Assembly (NCBI RefSeq): GCF_003721225.1
Contig: NZ_RIZI01000134.1
Location: 1 to 18,276 of the forward strand
Direction: 5' to 3'
Source: Acidithiobacillus sulfuriphilus
GTDB lineage: Bacteria > Pseudomonadota > Gammaproteobacteria > Acidithiobacillales > Acidithiobacillaceae
Length of the DNA stretch: 18,276 bases
Shown here piece by piece: positions 1 through 10,260 of the stretch. Each line of letters starts with the position of its first letter. The stretch's first letter is position 1. The notes under the pieces were generated by a model. That model was not told the DNA's origin and did not search any database. It worked only from the letters and a program-made list of their open reading frames with translations. Position numbers and translations under genes: made by a program.

Positions 1-1
1 G

Positions 2-421
2 GCCATACCCGCCAATTCCCCCCTATACGTCGTTGATGTCCAAAAAGGGGTCACGCCGGCCCAGATCAAGATGGGCATCGAGACAGCGGCGGAAGGCGAA
101 AACATGAATCTGGTGGGCACCCTGGATATCCAGCAGGGGCTCCAGCAGCGCGGCATCAAGAGCAACACGCCTTATGTCATTTATGAGGTGTGCAATCTCG
201 TGTTAGGGGCCAAGATCCTGCAAAGCATGCCCGAATTCGGGGCCTTTGCGCCCTGCAAGATCGTCATGTATGAGCAAGGGGGAAAGCTCAAGCTGCTCAC
301 CTATCTCCCCACTTATGCCCTGAAATATTTCCCCAAGAACCCCGCGGCCGAAAAGGTCGCCCAGGAGCTGGACCGGCAAATCATCACCATCATGAAGCAA
401 GCGGCGTCCGGCGGTTTATAA
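2..421 (+). CDS. DUF302 family protein, 5'-truncated by window edge
   Basis: The reading frame is open from base 2, so the true start lies upstream; 139 codons are visible before the TAA stop. An internal ATG at 71 is in frame but lies within the conserved domain and is unlikely to be the start. The sequence fits DUF302. It has a hydrophobic strand (LYVVDV), a helix, the YEVCN motif, and the APCKIVMYE strand near the end, with the two cysteines the family often conserves. DUF302 proteins have no settled biochemical role; some occur in sulfur-oxidation gene clusters. The gene ends 18 bases before soxB and shares its strand, so the two are probably co-transcribed. An accessory role in Sox thiosulfate oxidation, such as thiol or redox handling, is inferred from context only. 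The family call is fairly secure; the function is not. Confidence 0.75.
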   Translation, partial: AIPANSPLYVVDVQKGVTPAQIKMGIETAAEGENMNLVGTLDIQQGLQQRGIKSNTPYVIYEVCNLVLGAKILQSMPEFGAFAPCKIVMYEQGGKLKLLTYLPTYALKYFPKNPAAEKVAQELDRQIITIMKQAASGGL

Positions 422-439
422 TTCTCAGCGGAGGTTTCC

Positions 440-2170
440 ATGCATTTGAGTAGACGTGATTTTTTACAATTGATGGGGGTGGCTGGAGCTACCGGGTTTT
501 TCGGCCCGGGGGCCATACAGGCAGCATGGGGAGCAGCCGGCGATCCTTACGAGATCCCCGATTATGGCAATGTCACACTCCTGCACATGACCGATTCCCA
601 TGCCCAGCTCCTGCCCGTCTGGTGGCGGGAACCTGACATCAACATCGGTGTCGGCCCGGTCCTCAATCAGCCGCCCCACCTCACCGGCAAATGGTCGCTG
701 GATTATTACGGCGTCCCGGCCAAGACCGCCAACGGCTATGCCTTTTCCTGCCTGGATTTTGACACGCTGGCGCACAAATATGGAAAAATCGGTGGTTATG
801 CCCACATCGCCAGTCTCGTGAAACGTTATCGCCACGAACGCGGCGACAAGGTCCTGATGCTGGACGGCGGAGACACCTGGCAGGGCTCGGCAACGAGTCT
901 GTGGACCAAGGGCGCAGACATGGTGGGGGCACAAAATCTCCTCGGCGTCGACGATATGGTCGGCCATTGGGATTTCACCTATGGCCAGGATCAGGTGGAG
1001 CATTTGGTCAAGACGGAGCTGAAAGCCAATTTCCTCGCCCAGAACGTATTCAGCAACACCTGGCAGGAACTGGTATTCAAGCCCTACCATATCCATGAGG
1101 TGAGTGGGCGCAAGATCGCCGTCATCGGCCAGGCCTTTCCCTTCACCCCCATCGCCAATCCGGGATACATGATCCCCGACTGGGTCTTCGGCATCCATAC
1201 CGAGCATATGCAGAAGATGGTGGACGAATGCCGCCAGCAGCAGAAGGCGGATCTGGTCGTGCTGCTTTCCCACAACGGTGCCGACGTGGACAAGAAAATG
1301 GCATCCCTGGTCAAGGGCATCGACATCATCCTCGGCGGCCATACCCACGACATCATGGGCCCCAAGCCCTTCATGGTCGGCAAGACCTTGATCATCAACA
1401 CCAGCACCAACGGCAAGATCCTCGCGCGCTTCGACCTGGATGTGGGCAAGGGCAAGCTCAATGGCTGGCGTTTTTACTATCTGCCCGTCTTCTCCAATCT
1501 CATCAAGGCCGACCCGGAAATGACGGCCTATGTGGAAAAAGTCCGCGCACCCTACAAGGAAAAGCTCGCCCAGCCCCTGGCCACCACCGAAAGCCTCCTC
1601 TATCGCCGGGACAACTTCAACGGCACCTTCGACCAGCTCCTCTGCGACGCCCTGCGCGAAGAGATGGATTGCGAGGCGGCGTTCTCGCCGGGATTCCGCT
1701 GGGGTTACTGCAAGCTGCCCGGGGAGACCATCACCATGGAAGATGTGATGGGTCAGACCGCCATTACCTATCCCCAGGTCACCATCAATGAATATACCGG
1801 CGCACAGATCAAAAACATCATGGAGCAGGTGGCGGACAATATCTTCAATGTCGACCCCTACTACCAGCAGGGCGGCGACATGATCCGCGTGGGCAACATC
1901 CAGTATGATTTCGATCCCGACGAGAAGATCTACCATCGCTGCAGCAACATGCGGGTCGGCGGCAAGGCCATGTCGGCCACCAAAAAATACAAGGTGGCCG
2001 GGTGGGCGGCAACGACCGCCCCGGTGGAAGGCAAGCCCGTCTGGGAGGTCTTTGCCCAGTGGTTGCAAGCCAAAAAACATGTGCGCGTGGAAAAAATGGA
2101 TCTGCCCCGTCTCAACAGCGACATGAAGAGCAATCATGGCATCGCCTTTCCCAAGGAATATGGCCTCTGA
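440..2170 (+). CDS. soxB: SoxB, periplasmic thiosulfohydrolase of the Sox system
   Basis: SoxB hydrolyses the terminal sulfone of the SoxYZ-bound S-thiosulfonate and releases sulfate during thiosulfate oxidation in the periplasm. The 576-residue product starts with a twin-arginine signal (SRRDFLQ, residues 4-10) and a hydrophobic stretch, so it should be exported folded by Tat. Metallophosphoesterase/5'-nucleotidase motifs follow in order: MTDSHAQ (D52, H54), LDGGDTWQG (about 141-149, D145), AQNVF (N202), LLSHNGAD (H278) and LGGHTHDI (H301, H303). These are the expected ligands of the dinuclear manganese site. The 5'-nucleotidase C-terminal domain fills roughly 380-560. A GGAGG ribosome site (430-434) supports the ATG at 440. 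A strong terminator follows, so this is the last gene of its operon. A plain 5'-nucleotidase is the alternative, but the VGHWDFTYG block and overall length fit SoxB. Confidence 0.95.
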   Translation: MHLSRRDFLQLMGVAGATGFFGPGAIQAAWGAAGDPYEIPDYGNVTLLHMTDSHAQLLPVWWREPDINIGVGPVLNQPPHLTGKWSLDYYGVPAKTANGYAFSCLDFDTLAHKYGKIGGYAHIASLVKRYRHERGDKVLMLDGGDTWQGSATSLWTKGADMVGAQNLLGVDDMVGHWDFTYGQDQVEHLVKTELKANFLAQNVFSNTWQELVFKPYHIHEVSGRKIAVIGQAFPFTPIANPGYMIPDWVFGIHTEHMQKMVDECRQQQKADLVVLLSHNGADVDKKMASLVKGIDIILGGHTHDIMGPKPFMVGKTLIINTSTNGKILARFDLDVGKGKLNGWRFYYLPVFSNLIKADPEMTAYVEKVRAPYKEKLAQPLATTESLLYRRDNFNGTFDQLLCDALREEMDCEAAFSPGFRWGYCKLPGETITMEDVMGQTAITYPQVTINEYTGAQIKNIMEQVADNIFNVDPYYQQGGDMIRVGNIQYDFDPDEKIYHRCSNMRVGGKAMSATKKYKVAGWAATTAPVEGKPVWEVFAQWLQAKKHVRVEKMDLPRLNSDMKSNHGIAFPKEYGL

Positions 2171-3391
<1,221 letters not shown>

Positions 3392-3417
3392 TGCGCTTCT
3401 GACCAAAGGCCGCGATC

Positions 3418-4260
3418 ATGCCTTCCTTGTTTTTTCCGCGGCGGCTTCCCCAAACCGTACGCCTTCTGGCTCTGGCCCTGTTCAGCGTGCTCCTGAGTGT
3501 ATTTACTCAGGGACAGGGTGATTTGCGCAGTATGGCCCTGGATGCGGCGCTGCCGGTGCAATGGTTCAATGGCCGCACCGCGGCCCTCTGGGACGAGGTC
3601 TGGAGGAATCTGCATAGTCGGGCCGCGCTGGAAGCCGAAAACGCCCGGCTTCGCCAGGCGTTGGCCGCTGCCCAACCCCTCTTGCTCGACCGCGATATAT
3701 TACACAGCGAAAACCGTCAATTGCTGGCCTTGCTGGACAGCTTCCCGCAAGCGCCGGGGCGGGTCATGGCGGCACGCGTCATCGCCGAGAATTTCACCGC
3801 CGGCAACCAGATCATCACCGTCGATCACGGGCAGAACGACGGGGTATTCAACGGGCAGGCGGTACTCGCTGCGGGGGGCTTGGCTGGACAAGTGGTGGCG
3901 GTGGGCACCATGACCAGCCAGATTGCCCTGTTGTCGGACCTCGACAGCAGCGTTCCCGCGCAAAGCGCGGAGAACGATCAGCCCCTGCTGGTCAGCGGCA
4001 CGGGCAATCCGCGGGAGCTGCAGATCCCCTTCCAGGCCCGCAATACCCCCTTACGGGCGGGGGAGCGCCTGGTGACCTCGGGTCTGGGCGGCCGTTATCC
4101 GCCGGGCCTGCCCATCGGCACCATTCAAAGCATTCGCCGCAATGGCACGCAGGCCTTTGCCGACATCCAAGTGCGCCCCGCCGTAGCCCTGGGGCGCCTG
4201 AATACGGTACTGCTGCTCTGGCCCCAAGAAGGGCAGCCGCAGGCCGCCAAGTCGCCATGA
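3418..4260 (+). CDS. mreC: MreC, periplasmic elongasome scaffold
   Basis: MreC links cytoplasmic MreB to the periplasmic enzymes PBP2 and RodA. The 280-residue protein has a short cytoplasmic N-terminus, one membrane segment (about 14-32) and a coiled coil (about 60-108, with ALEAENARLRQAL and SENRQLLALL). The C-terminal beta domain (about 115-270) has the family signatures ITVDHGQNDGV and LSDLDSSVPAQ. The tail (270-280) is short and Gln/Pro-rich. The ATG at 3418 follows mreB by 26 bases. Its stop overlaps the mreD start as ATGA, which implies translational coupling. Length and domain order are normal for the family. Confidence 0.95.
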   Translation: MPSLFFPRRLPQTVRLLALALFSVLLSVFTQGQGDLRSMALDAALPVQWFNGRTAALWDEVWRNLHSRAALEAENARLRQALAAAQPLLLDRDILHSENRQLLALLDSFPQAPGRVMAARVIAENFTAGNQIITVDHGQNDGVFNGQAVLAAGGLAGQVVAVGTMTSQIALLSDLDSSVPAQSAENDQPLLVSGTGNPRELQIPFQARNTPLRAGERLVTSGLGGRYPPGLPIGTIQSIRRNGTQAFADIQVRPAVALGRLNTVLLLWPQEGQPQAAKSP

Positions 4261-4727
4261 ATGCCCTCTTGCTCGCCCTGGGCTTTTTTCTGGCATTGGC
4301 GGGCGACAGTCTGCCCATGGGCCCGCTCTACCTCGCCCTGCGCCCCGATTTCGTGGCCCTGCTGCTCCTCTATTGGGCCATCACCAGCGCCACGGAATTG
4401 GGTCTGGGCGTGGCCTGGATCATCGGGCTGGTGCAGGACGTGGTGGACGGCGGAATCCTGGGCGCCCATGCCATGGCGGCGGCCGTCATGATCTTTGTCC
4501 TCTATGCAGGGCTGGGCAAGGTGCGCAATCTCCCTCCCTGGGAACAACTTTTCTTCATCTTCATCCTGCTCCTGGCAGAGCGTCTGGTGGCTTGGAGTTG
4601 GCAGATCTGGGGGGGCCCCATCGCCTGGAACTTTGCGCTTTTGCTGGGCCCATTGACGGGGGCACTGCTCTGGCCCGTCTTTGTGTATCTTCTGGACCGT
4701 ATACGCCATCGGTTGCGTAGCGCCTAA
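4257..4727 (+). CDS. mreD: MreD, membrane component of the elongasome
   Basis: The product is 156 residues and almost wholly hydrophobic, with about five membrane helices. Its middle block, GLGVAWIIGLVQDVVDGGILG, matches the MreD pattern of a helix followed by Asp-x-x-x-Gly-Gly and then another helix. MreD works with MreC and stabilises the shape complex; its molecular activity is unknown. The start overlaps the mreC stop by four bases and mrdA begins two bases after its stop. Position and topology make the call secure, since the MreD sequence itself is poorly conserved. Confidence 0.92.
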   Translation: MNALLLALGFFLALAGDSLPMGPLYLALRPDFVALLLLYWAITSATELGLGVAWIIGLVQDVVDGGILGAHAMAAAVMIFVLYAGLGKVRNLPPWEQLFFIFILLLAERLVAWSWQIWGGPIAWNFALLLGPLTGALLWPVFVYLLDRIRHRLRSA

Positions 4728-4729
4728 GC

Positions 4730-6571
4730 ATGGATATCCGTCAACCACAGCGTGAACAACAACGTTTCTCCCGGCGCATGGTCCTGGCCCTTGGGCTGAT
4801 CGCGGTCATGGCCGCCATCCTCCTTGGGCAGCTCCTGAAAATCCAGGTACTGCAACATCCCGACTATGCCACCCAGTCCACCCGCAATGCCATTGCCCTG
4901 CTGCCCATTGCGCCGGCCCGCGGTCTCATTCTGGATCGCCATGGGCAGGTCCTGGCCGATAACCGGGTCACCTTCACCCTGGCCATTACGCCCAATACCG
5001 CGGGCGATCTCAGCGACACCATCGGGCGCCTGCGCTCCGTTCTCCCGGTGAGCGGTGACGATCTGGAAGCCTTTCAGCGCGACCTCGGGCGCAGCCACCC
5101 CTATCAGCCGGTGGTCATCCGCCGTAACCTCAGTGCCGCCGAACTGGCCGCCTTTGCCGTGCATCGCCATGAGTTTCCCGGCGTTGAGCTGCAGGCGCGC
5201 CTCAAGCGCTTTTATCCCTACGGTCCCCTCTTTGCCCATGTGGTCGGCTACGTCGGGCACCTCACCCCTGCCGACTTGGACGAGGCGAGCGCAAACCATT
5301 ACGCAGGCATTGATTACATAGGAAAAAATGGCCTGGAGGCCGAATACGAAGAGATCCTGCGCGGGGAACCCGGCAATCAGAACGTGGAAGTGGATGCCCG
5401 CGGTCGCCCCTTGCGCACCCTGCGCGACACTCCGCCCGAACAGGGGGAAAACCTCACGGTCACCCTCGACCTTGCCCTGCAGCAGGCGGCGGCGCGCGCC
5501 ATGGGGACTCATAGCGGTGCCGTAGTCGCCCTCGACCCGGCCAATGGGGAGGTGCTGGTCGCCTATTCCTCCCCCGCCTTTGATCCCAACGCCTTCGTGG
5601 ACGGACTGAGCGGCACTGCCTGGGCCGCCTTGCAGGATGATCCGGCCACCCCCATGACCAACCGCTTTTTGCGCGGCGCCTACCCGCCAGGATCCACCAT
5701 CAAACCCTTTGTCGCCCTCGTTGCCCTGCAAAACGGCGTCATCACCCCGGACGAAAAACTCCCCGGCGGGGCCACCTACCAAATCCCGGGCAGTACCCAC
5801 AAATATTACGACTGGAAGCCCGGCGGGCACGGGGCGGAAAACCTCGGCGAAGCCATTCGCGACTCCAACGATGTCTATTTCTATCAGTTAGCCATGCGTC
5901 TCGGCATTGCCCGTTTGTCCGCAGGACTTGCGCCTTTTGGCTTCGGCAAGCTCGCGGGTATTGACCTGCCGGGGGAGGCCGCCGCGGTTCTCCCCAGCCC
6001 GGAGTGGCTACAGCGGCGCTATCATCAGCCCTGGTATCAAGGGCAAACGGTCATGGTCGGCATTGGCCAGGGCTATCTCCTGGCCACCCCCCTGCAACTG
6101 GCACGGGCCACCGCCGCCATCGCCAATGGCGGAAAGCTGGTGACGCCCCATCTGGTACGCAGCAATGCCGACATCGACAACCCTGCCGATGCCATACCCC
6201 AAGGCATCGGACTTTCGGCCGCCGCCATGAGTGAAGTCCAGGCCGCCATGCGCGCCGTGGTCACCAGTGGCACCGCCCACAATTTAGCCAATGACCCCAA
6301 CGCCATTGCGGCCAAGACCGGCACCTCCCAGGTACGGCGCGCCCGCCGCAATGATGCCGGCCGCGCGCTGACGGGGGATCCCACCGCCCTTCAGGACCAT
6401 GCCTTGTTCATTGCTTACGCCCCCGCCGACCATCCGCGCATTGCCGTTGCGGTCATCGTGGAACATGGGGGCCATGGCGGCAGCGCCGCAGGCCCCGTCG
6501 CCCGGGCGGTGATTGATGCCTATTTGCAGGGAAGCGCATCCCCTCTCCCAACTCCCGGAGCCACCCCATGA
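4730..6571 (+). CDS. mrdA: Penicillin-binding protein 2, elongation transpeptidase
   Basis: PBP2 is the class B transpeptidase that cross-links peptidoglycan during elongation as partner of RodA. The 613-residue product has a cytoplasmic N-terminus, one membrane anchor (about 17-37) and a dimerisation/pedestal region up to about 240. The transpeptidase domain shows all three active-site motifs: S322-T-I-K325 (nucleophile Ser322), S379-N-D381 and K529-T-G531. The N-terminal block APARGLILDRHGQVLADN is typical of PBP2. It starts two bases after the mreD stop and its end overlaps rodA as ATGA. PBP3/FtsI is less likely because of the mreBCD-rodA context. Confidence 0.96.
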   Translation: MDIRQPQREQQRFSRRMVLALGLIAVMAAILLGQLLKIQVLQHPDYATQSTRNAIALLPIAPARGLILDRHGQVLADNRVTFTLAITPNTAGDLSDTIGRLRSVLPVSGDDLEAFQRDLGRSHPYQPVVIRRNLSAAELAAFAVHRHEFPGVELQARLKRFYPYGPLFAHVVGYVGHLTPADLDEASANHYAGIDYIGKNGLEAEYEEILRGEPGNQNVEVDARGRPLRTLRDTPPEQGENLTVTLDLALQQAAARAMGTHSGAVVALDPANGEVLVAYSSPAFDPNAFVDGLSGTAWAALQDDPATPMTNRFLRGAYPPGSTIKPFVALVALQNGVITPDEKLPGGATYQIPGSTHKYYDWKPGGHGAENLGEAIRDSNDVYFYQLAMRLGIARLSAGLAPFGFGKLAGIDLPGEAAAVLPSPEWLQRRYHQPWYQGQTVMVGIGQGYLLATPLQLARATAAIANGGKLVTPHLVRSNADIDNPADAIPQGIGLSAAAMSEVQAAMRAVVTSGTAHNLANDPNAIAAKTGTSQVRRARRNDAGRALTGDPTALQDHALFIAYAPADHPRIAVAVIVEHGGHGGSAAGPVARAVIDAYLQGSASPLPTPGATP

Positions 6572-7662
6572 ACTGGTCGCGCTGGCTCATCCGCCCCTGG
6601 CAGCGTCTGGACCCGGCCCTCACCACCGGGATTTTGCTGCTGATGGCCATCAGTCTGGCGGTGCTCTACAGCAGCAGTCAGGGTAATCTTGGCATCGTGC
6701 TCCAGCAATCGCTGCGCTTTGGCATCGCCTTCACTGCCTTACTCGCCATCGCCAACACCCCGCCGGAGCGCCTGCGCGCCTGGGCCCCGTTCCTCTATGC
6801 CATCGGTTTGGTCCTGCTGGCCGCCACCCTGGTGGCCGGGCACAGCTATCTGGGGGCGCGGCGCTGGTTAGGCATCGGCCCCCTCAGCTTTCAGCCCTCT
6901 GAGCTCATGAAACTCGCCCTGCCCCTCTTTCTCGCCTATTACTACGCGCAGCAGGAGCACGTACAAAACTGGCGCGCCGCCATCACCGGCTTCTTCGTCA
7001 TCGGCGTACCCTTCCTGCTCATTGCCAAGGAGCCGGATCTCGGCACCGCCGGCCAGATTGCCGCCGCCGGTCTTTTTACCATGTGGCTCGCCGGCGTCCG
7101 GCGGCGCTGGTTCATCGGCCTGATCGTCATTGCCGCGGTCAGCGCACCGATCCTCTGGCATTTTCTCCATGGCTATCAAAAGGACCGCATCCTCACCTTC
7201 CTGGATCCCCAAAGGGATCCTCTGGGGTCCGGTTACCATATCATCCAGAGCATGATCGCCGTCGGCTCGGGGGGGGTGTTCGGCAAAGGCTGGTTCAACG
7301 GCACCCAGGTCAATCTGGACTTCTTGCCGGAAGCGCAAACGGACTTTGTTTTTGCCGGTTTTGCCGAAGAGTTCGGCCTGGTGGGCGTACTCTTCCTCAT
7401 CGCCGTGTATCTGCTCATCGTCCTGCGCGGGCTGGCCATCGCCTATGAAAGCCGCGACCCCTTCGGCCGACTCATTGCCGGCACCCTCAGCCTCACCTTC
7501 TTTCTCTATGTGTTCATCAACATGGGCATGACTACCGGGATCCTGCCCGTAGTCGGTGTCCCTCTACCCCTCATCAGCTATGGCGGCACGGCCATGCTGA
7601 CCTTTATGGTCGGACTGGGTATCCTGATGTCCGTCCATGCCCACCCTCGGCTGCACGAGTGA
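6568..7662 (+). CDS. mrdB: RodA, SEDS peptidoglycan glycosyltransferase
   Basis: RodA polymerises lipid II into glycan strands and works with PBP2. The 364-residue integral membrane protein has about ten predicted helices and the SEDS motifs: KEPDLGTA, the extracellular segment with TDFVFAGFAEEFGLVG, and GVPLPLISYGGTAML near the C-terminus. The conserved Asp essential in RodA proteins is expected in the large loop (DFLPEAQTDF region). The ATG at 6568 overlaps the mrdA stop by four bases. The stop overlaps or abuts the next gene, giving tight coupling. FtsW is the paralogue alternative, but pairing with mrdA favours RodA. Confidence 0.96.
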   Translation: MNWSRWLIRPWQRLDPALTTGILLLMAISLAVLYSSSQGNLGIVLQQSLRFGIAFTALLAIANTPPERLRAWAPFLYAIGLVLLAATLVAGHSYLGARRWLGIGPLSFQPSELMKLALPLFLAYYYAQQEHVQNWRAAITGFFVIGVPFLLIAKEPDLGTAGQIAAAGLFTMWLAGVRRRWFIGLIVIAAVSAPILWHFLHGYQKDRILTFLDPQRDPLGSGYHIIQSMIAVGSGGVFGKGWFNGTQVNLDFLPEAQTDFVFAGFAEEFGLVGVLFLIAVYLLIVLRGLAIAYESRDPFGRLIAGTLSLTFFLYVFINMGMTTGILPVVGVPLPLISYGGTAMLTFMVGLGILMSVHAHPRLHE

Positions 7663-8705
7663 TCATGATCCATCGACTCCTCCTCTCCCTCTGCCTGATC
7701 GCGCCCCTGGCCCAGGCCGGCGGTCTGCCCCTGGACAGCCAGCAACGGGCCCGGCTCAAGCCCCTGGAGACCACCCTAGCCGCACGCTACGGCTTCTCTG
7801 CGGAGGACCTCCAGCGGCTTTTTGCCCAGATCCGTTATGATCCCACGGTCATGGACAGCATGAATGCACCGGCCGAGAATCTCCCCTGGTGGCGTTATCG
7901 GGCCATTTTTCTCACCCCCGAACGCATTGACGCCGGCGCCGCTTTTCTCACCACCCATCAGGCTTCCTTACAATCGGCCGCACAGCAATACGGCGTAGCC
8001 CCCGCCCTCATCGTTGCCATCCTGGGTGTGGAGACTTATTACGGCAAAAACATGGGTGCGATTCCCGTCCTGGATGCCAACGCCACCCTCTATCTGGCCC
8101 ATCCCCGGCGCTACGCGTTTTTTGGCCGCCAGCTCGTCGACTTCCTGCGCCTGTGCCGGGAAAACCATCTCGACCCCCTGGAGACCAAGGGCTCCTACGC
8201 CGGCGCCATGGGCATGCCGCAATTCATCGCCAGCAGCTACCGGCGCTATGCCGTGGATGCCGATGGCCACGGTGCCGATCTCTGGACCTCCATGCCAGAC
8301 ATTACGGCCTCCGTCGCCCATTACTTTGCCGCCAGCGGCTGGCACCCCGGCCAACCGGTGGCCATGGCCGCCAAGCTCATGGCCGATGCCCAGCCGGACG
8401 CCTTTGTGAGCGCCAATGGCACCGGCCATTTCACCCTCGCCCAACTGGCGGCGGCGGGCATTCATCCCCAAGGCAAGGTCCAGGACATCGACCCTGATCT
8501 CCCCGTCGGCCTGCTGCGGCTGGTTGGTAAAAATGGGCCGGTTTATTTCATCTGCTGGAACAATTTTGCCGTGATCCAGCGCTATAACAGCAGTCCCCTC
8601 TACGCCATGGCCGTCGCCCTGCTCATGCAGGACATTCGGAACAAGCGCAGCGCGGAACCGACGGCCCCCGTCACGGTCACAACACCAACCCCCATTGATC
8701 AATAA
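7659..8705 (+). CDS. mltB: MltB-family lytic murein transglycosylase, apparently soluble
   Basis: This enzyme cleaves glycan strands between MurNAc and GlcNAc, leaving 1,6-anhydro ends. The 348-residue product carries the SLT_2/GH103 signatures: ILGVETYYG with the catalytic Glu125, GSYAGAMGMPQFIASSYRRY, VAHYFAASGWHPG, and the end block RYNSSPLYAMAV. The N-terminus is a signal peptide (about 1-20, probable cut after AQA). It lacks a lipobox cysteine, unlike E. coli MltB, so a free periplasmic form is likely. Translation may start at GTG 7659, overlapping the rodA stop, or at ATG 7665, two residues later; neither has a clear ribosome site. It sits between rodA and dacA, where enterobacteria carry rlpA, another glycan-cleaving or glycan-binding protein. 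Confidence 0.92.
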   Translation: MIMIHRLLLSLCLIAPLAQAGGLPLDSQQRARLKPLETTLAARYGFSAEDLQRLFAQIRYDPTVMDSMNAPAENLPWWRYRAIFLTPERIDAGAAFLTTHQASLQSAAQQYGVAPALIVAILGVETYYGKNMGAIPVLDANATLYLAHPRRYAFFGRQLVDFLRLCRENHLDPLETKGSYAGAMGMPQFIASSYRRYAVDADGHGADLWTSMPDITASVAHYFAASGWHPGQPVAMAAKLMADAQPDAFVSANGTGHFTLAQLAAAGIHPQGKVQDIDPDLPVGLLRLVGKNGPVYFICWNNFAVIQRYNSSPLYAMAVALLMQDIRNKRSAEPTAPVTVTTPTPIDQ

Positions 8706-8720
8706 TCATCAAGGAGTCCC

Positions 8721-9899
8721 ATGCTCGCCCGTTCGCGTTTTTTCACCCGGATTTTCTGTCTCTTCCTCTGCCTGCTGACCATCTCCGGCACCGCTGCGCT
8801 CGCCGATACCGGCACACCCACGCCGCTGCTGCCCATTCCGCCAGCCCCCGGCCTGCCGGCCATCAGGAGCTATGCCCTCATGGACTACAGCACCGGACAG
8901 GTCATCGCCGCCAAAAGCGAACACATGAAGCTCGCCCCGGCCAGCCTGACCAAGCTCATGACCGCCTACCTCACCTATCAATCCTTGCAGGGTGGCACGC
9001 TTACCCTCAACGAGCAGATTCCCATCTCCAATACCGCCTGGAAGGCCGGCGGCTCCAGCATGTTCGTTCAGCCCGGCCTGCCGGTCACTGTCGACCAGCT
9101 CCTGCACGGCCTTCTCATCGACTCGGGCAACGACGCAGCCGTAGCCCTGGCCGAGGCCGTGGGTGGCAGCCAGTCGGGTTTTGTGACTCTGATGAATGAC
9201 GCTGCCCAGCGGCTGGGTCTGACGGACACCCATTACAGCAATGTCGATGGCCTCCCGGACCCCAATCTCTACACCAGTGCCCTGGACGTCGCGCTGCTGT
9301 CCCGCGCGCTGCTCCAGCAGTACCCCCAGATCACCAAAATTACGGTAGAAAAATCTTATACCTACAACAAGATCACCCAGCGTAGCTGGAACCCGGTCTT
9401 GTTTCGTGATCCCACGGCGGATGGCCTGAAAACGGGCCTCACCGATGCTTCAGGCTACTGCATCGACGCCACGGCCCTGCGCAATGGGCGCCGTCTCATT
9501 GCGGTCGTCATGGGCGGTCCGAGCTGGAGCGGCAGCACCAATGCCGTAGAGGCCCTGCTCGACTATGGCTATCGTTTCTTCGTCAACCATCCGGTTTATC
9601 AGGCCGGTCAAAAAGTCGGAGAGATCACCCGCGCCGACCTCTCCCCCATGCAGGTCCCCGTCGGCGTAGCCCAGGCCGTATCCATCACCGCCCCCAAGGG
9701 CCGCTTCAGCCAGGTGAAAACCCAGTTACAACTCAACCCGGGACTGCAGGCCCCGGTACAAAAGGGCCAGGCGGTGGGCGTACTGGTCTTCACGCTGGAT
9801 GGCAAGGTCCTGAAGACCGTTCCCGCCGTTGCCCTGGAAAGCGCCGGCAAGGCCGGCTGGTTGGGTCGCCTCTTCAACAAAGCGCGGCAATCCTTGTGA
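8721..9899 (+). CDS. dacA: D,D-carboxypeptidase (PBP5/6 type)
   Basis: It removes the terminal D-alanine from pentapeptide stems, trimming potential cross-links. The 392-residue product has a signal peptide (about 1-28, cut near ALA-DT). The peptidase S11 motifs are S75-L-T-K78, S135-G-N137 and K237-T-G239. A PBP5-type C-terminal beta domain spans about 290-375. The last 18 residues (GWLGRLFNKARQSL region) form a basic amphipathic helix of the sort that anchors PBP5 to the outer face of the inner membrane. An AAGGAG ribosome site (8711-8716) fixes the ATG at 8721. The dacA-ybeD-lipB-lipA order matches E. coli. Confidence 0.96.
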   Translation: MLARSRFFTRIFCLFLCLLTISGTAALADTGTPTPLLPIPPAPGLPAIRSYALMDYSTGQVIAAKSEHMKLAPASLTKLMTAYLTYQSLQGGTLTLNEQIPISNTAWKAGGSSMFVQPGLPVTVDQLLHGLLIDSGNDAAVALAEAVGGSQSGFVTLMNDAAQRLGLTDTHYSNVDGLPDPNLYTSALDVALLSRALLQQYPQITKITVEKSYTYNKITQRSWNPVLFRDPTADGLKTGLTDASGYCIDATALRNGRRLIAVVMGGPSWSGSTNAVEALLDYGYRFFVNHPVYQAGQKVGEITRADLSPMQVPVGVAQAVSITAPKGRFSQVKTQLQLNPGLQAPVQKGQAVGVLVFTLDGKVLKTVPAVALESAGKAGWLGRLFNKARQSL

Positions 9900-9980
9900 G
9901 GGATTGGTCACTTGGGATCGGGGCACGGGTCCGGGCTTCCCGCCGGCGGGCGGGTGATTTACCATGAATGCAAATAACCT

Positions 9981-9985
9981 GGAGG
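9981..9985 (+). promoter_or_regulatory. Ribosome binding site deciding the ybeD start
   Basis: GGAGG lies eight bases before the ATG at 9994. Upstream ATGs at 9964 (in frame) and 9968 (out of frame) have no comparable site, so 9994 is the better start and 9964 would add ten unconserved residues. Confidence 0.7.
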
Positions 9986-9993
9986 AAAGGCCC

Positions 9994-10260
9994 ATGGAAG
10001 CCAGTGACCATCCTACGGATGATTTCCCGCACACCCATCATGTCAAAGCCATCGGCCAGAACAGCGACCTCCTCGCTGCGGTGCGCCAGGCGGTGGCGAT
10101 GCATGCCCCGGAACTGCCCGAAACGGCCTTCTCCTGCCGCGCCAGCCGGGAGGGCAGGTACCTTGCCGTCACCTGCACCTTGGAAGCGCAAAGCCAGGCG
10201 CAACTGGAGGCCATCTATCAGGCCCTGCGCAGCGTGGACGGAGTGATACTCTGTCTATGA
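9994..10260 (+). CDS. ybeD: YbeD/DUF493 family small protein
   Basis: The product is 88 residues, matching the usual length of YbeD (87 in E. coli). It has the DUF493 ACT-like layout: a strand with THHVKAIG, a helix (LLAAVRQAVAMHAP), a strand with SREGRYLAVTCTLEAQS, and a helix followed by VDGVILCL. DUF493 proteins may be small regulatory or ligand-binding domains; no activity is established. The start at 9994 is chosen because of the well-spaced GGAGG; an in-frame ATG at 9964 is possible. The stop overlaps the lipB start as ATGA. The dacA-ybeD-lipB neighbourhood is conserved in proteobacteria and supports the assignment. Confidence 0.9.
   Translation: MEASDHPTDDFPHTHHVKAIGQNSDLLAAVRQAVAMHAPELPETAFSCRASREGRYLAVTCTLEAQSQAQLEAIYQALRSVDGVILCL

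Noticed and set aside
9939..9950. 12-bp palindrome CCCGCCGGCGGG between dacA and ybeD
   Set aside because: It is pure GC in GC-rich DNA and has no T-run after it, so neither a terminator nor an operator is supported.
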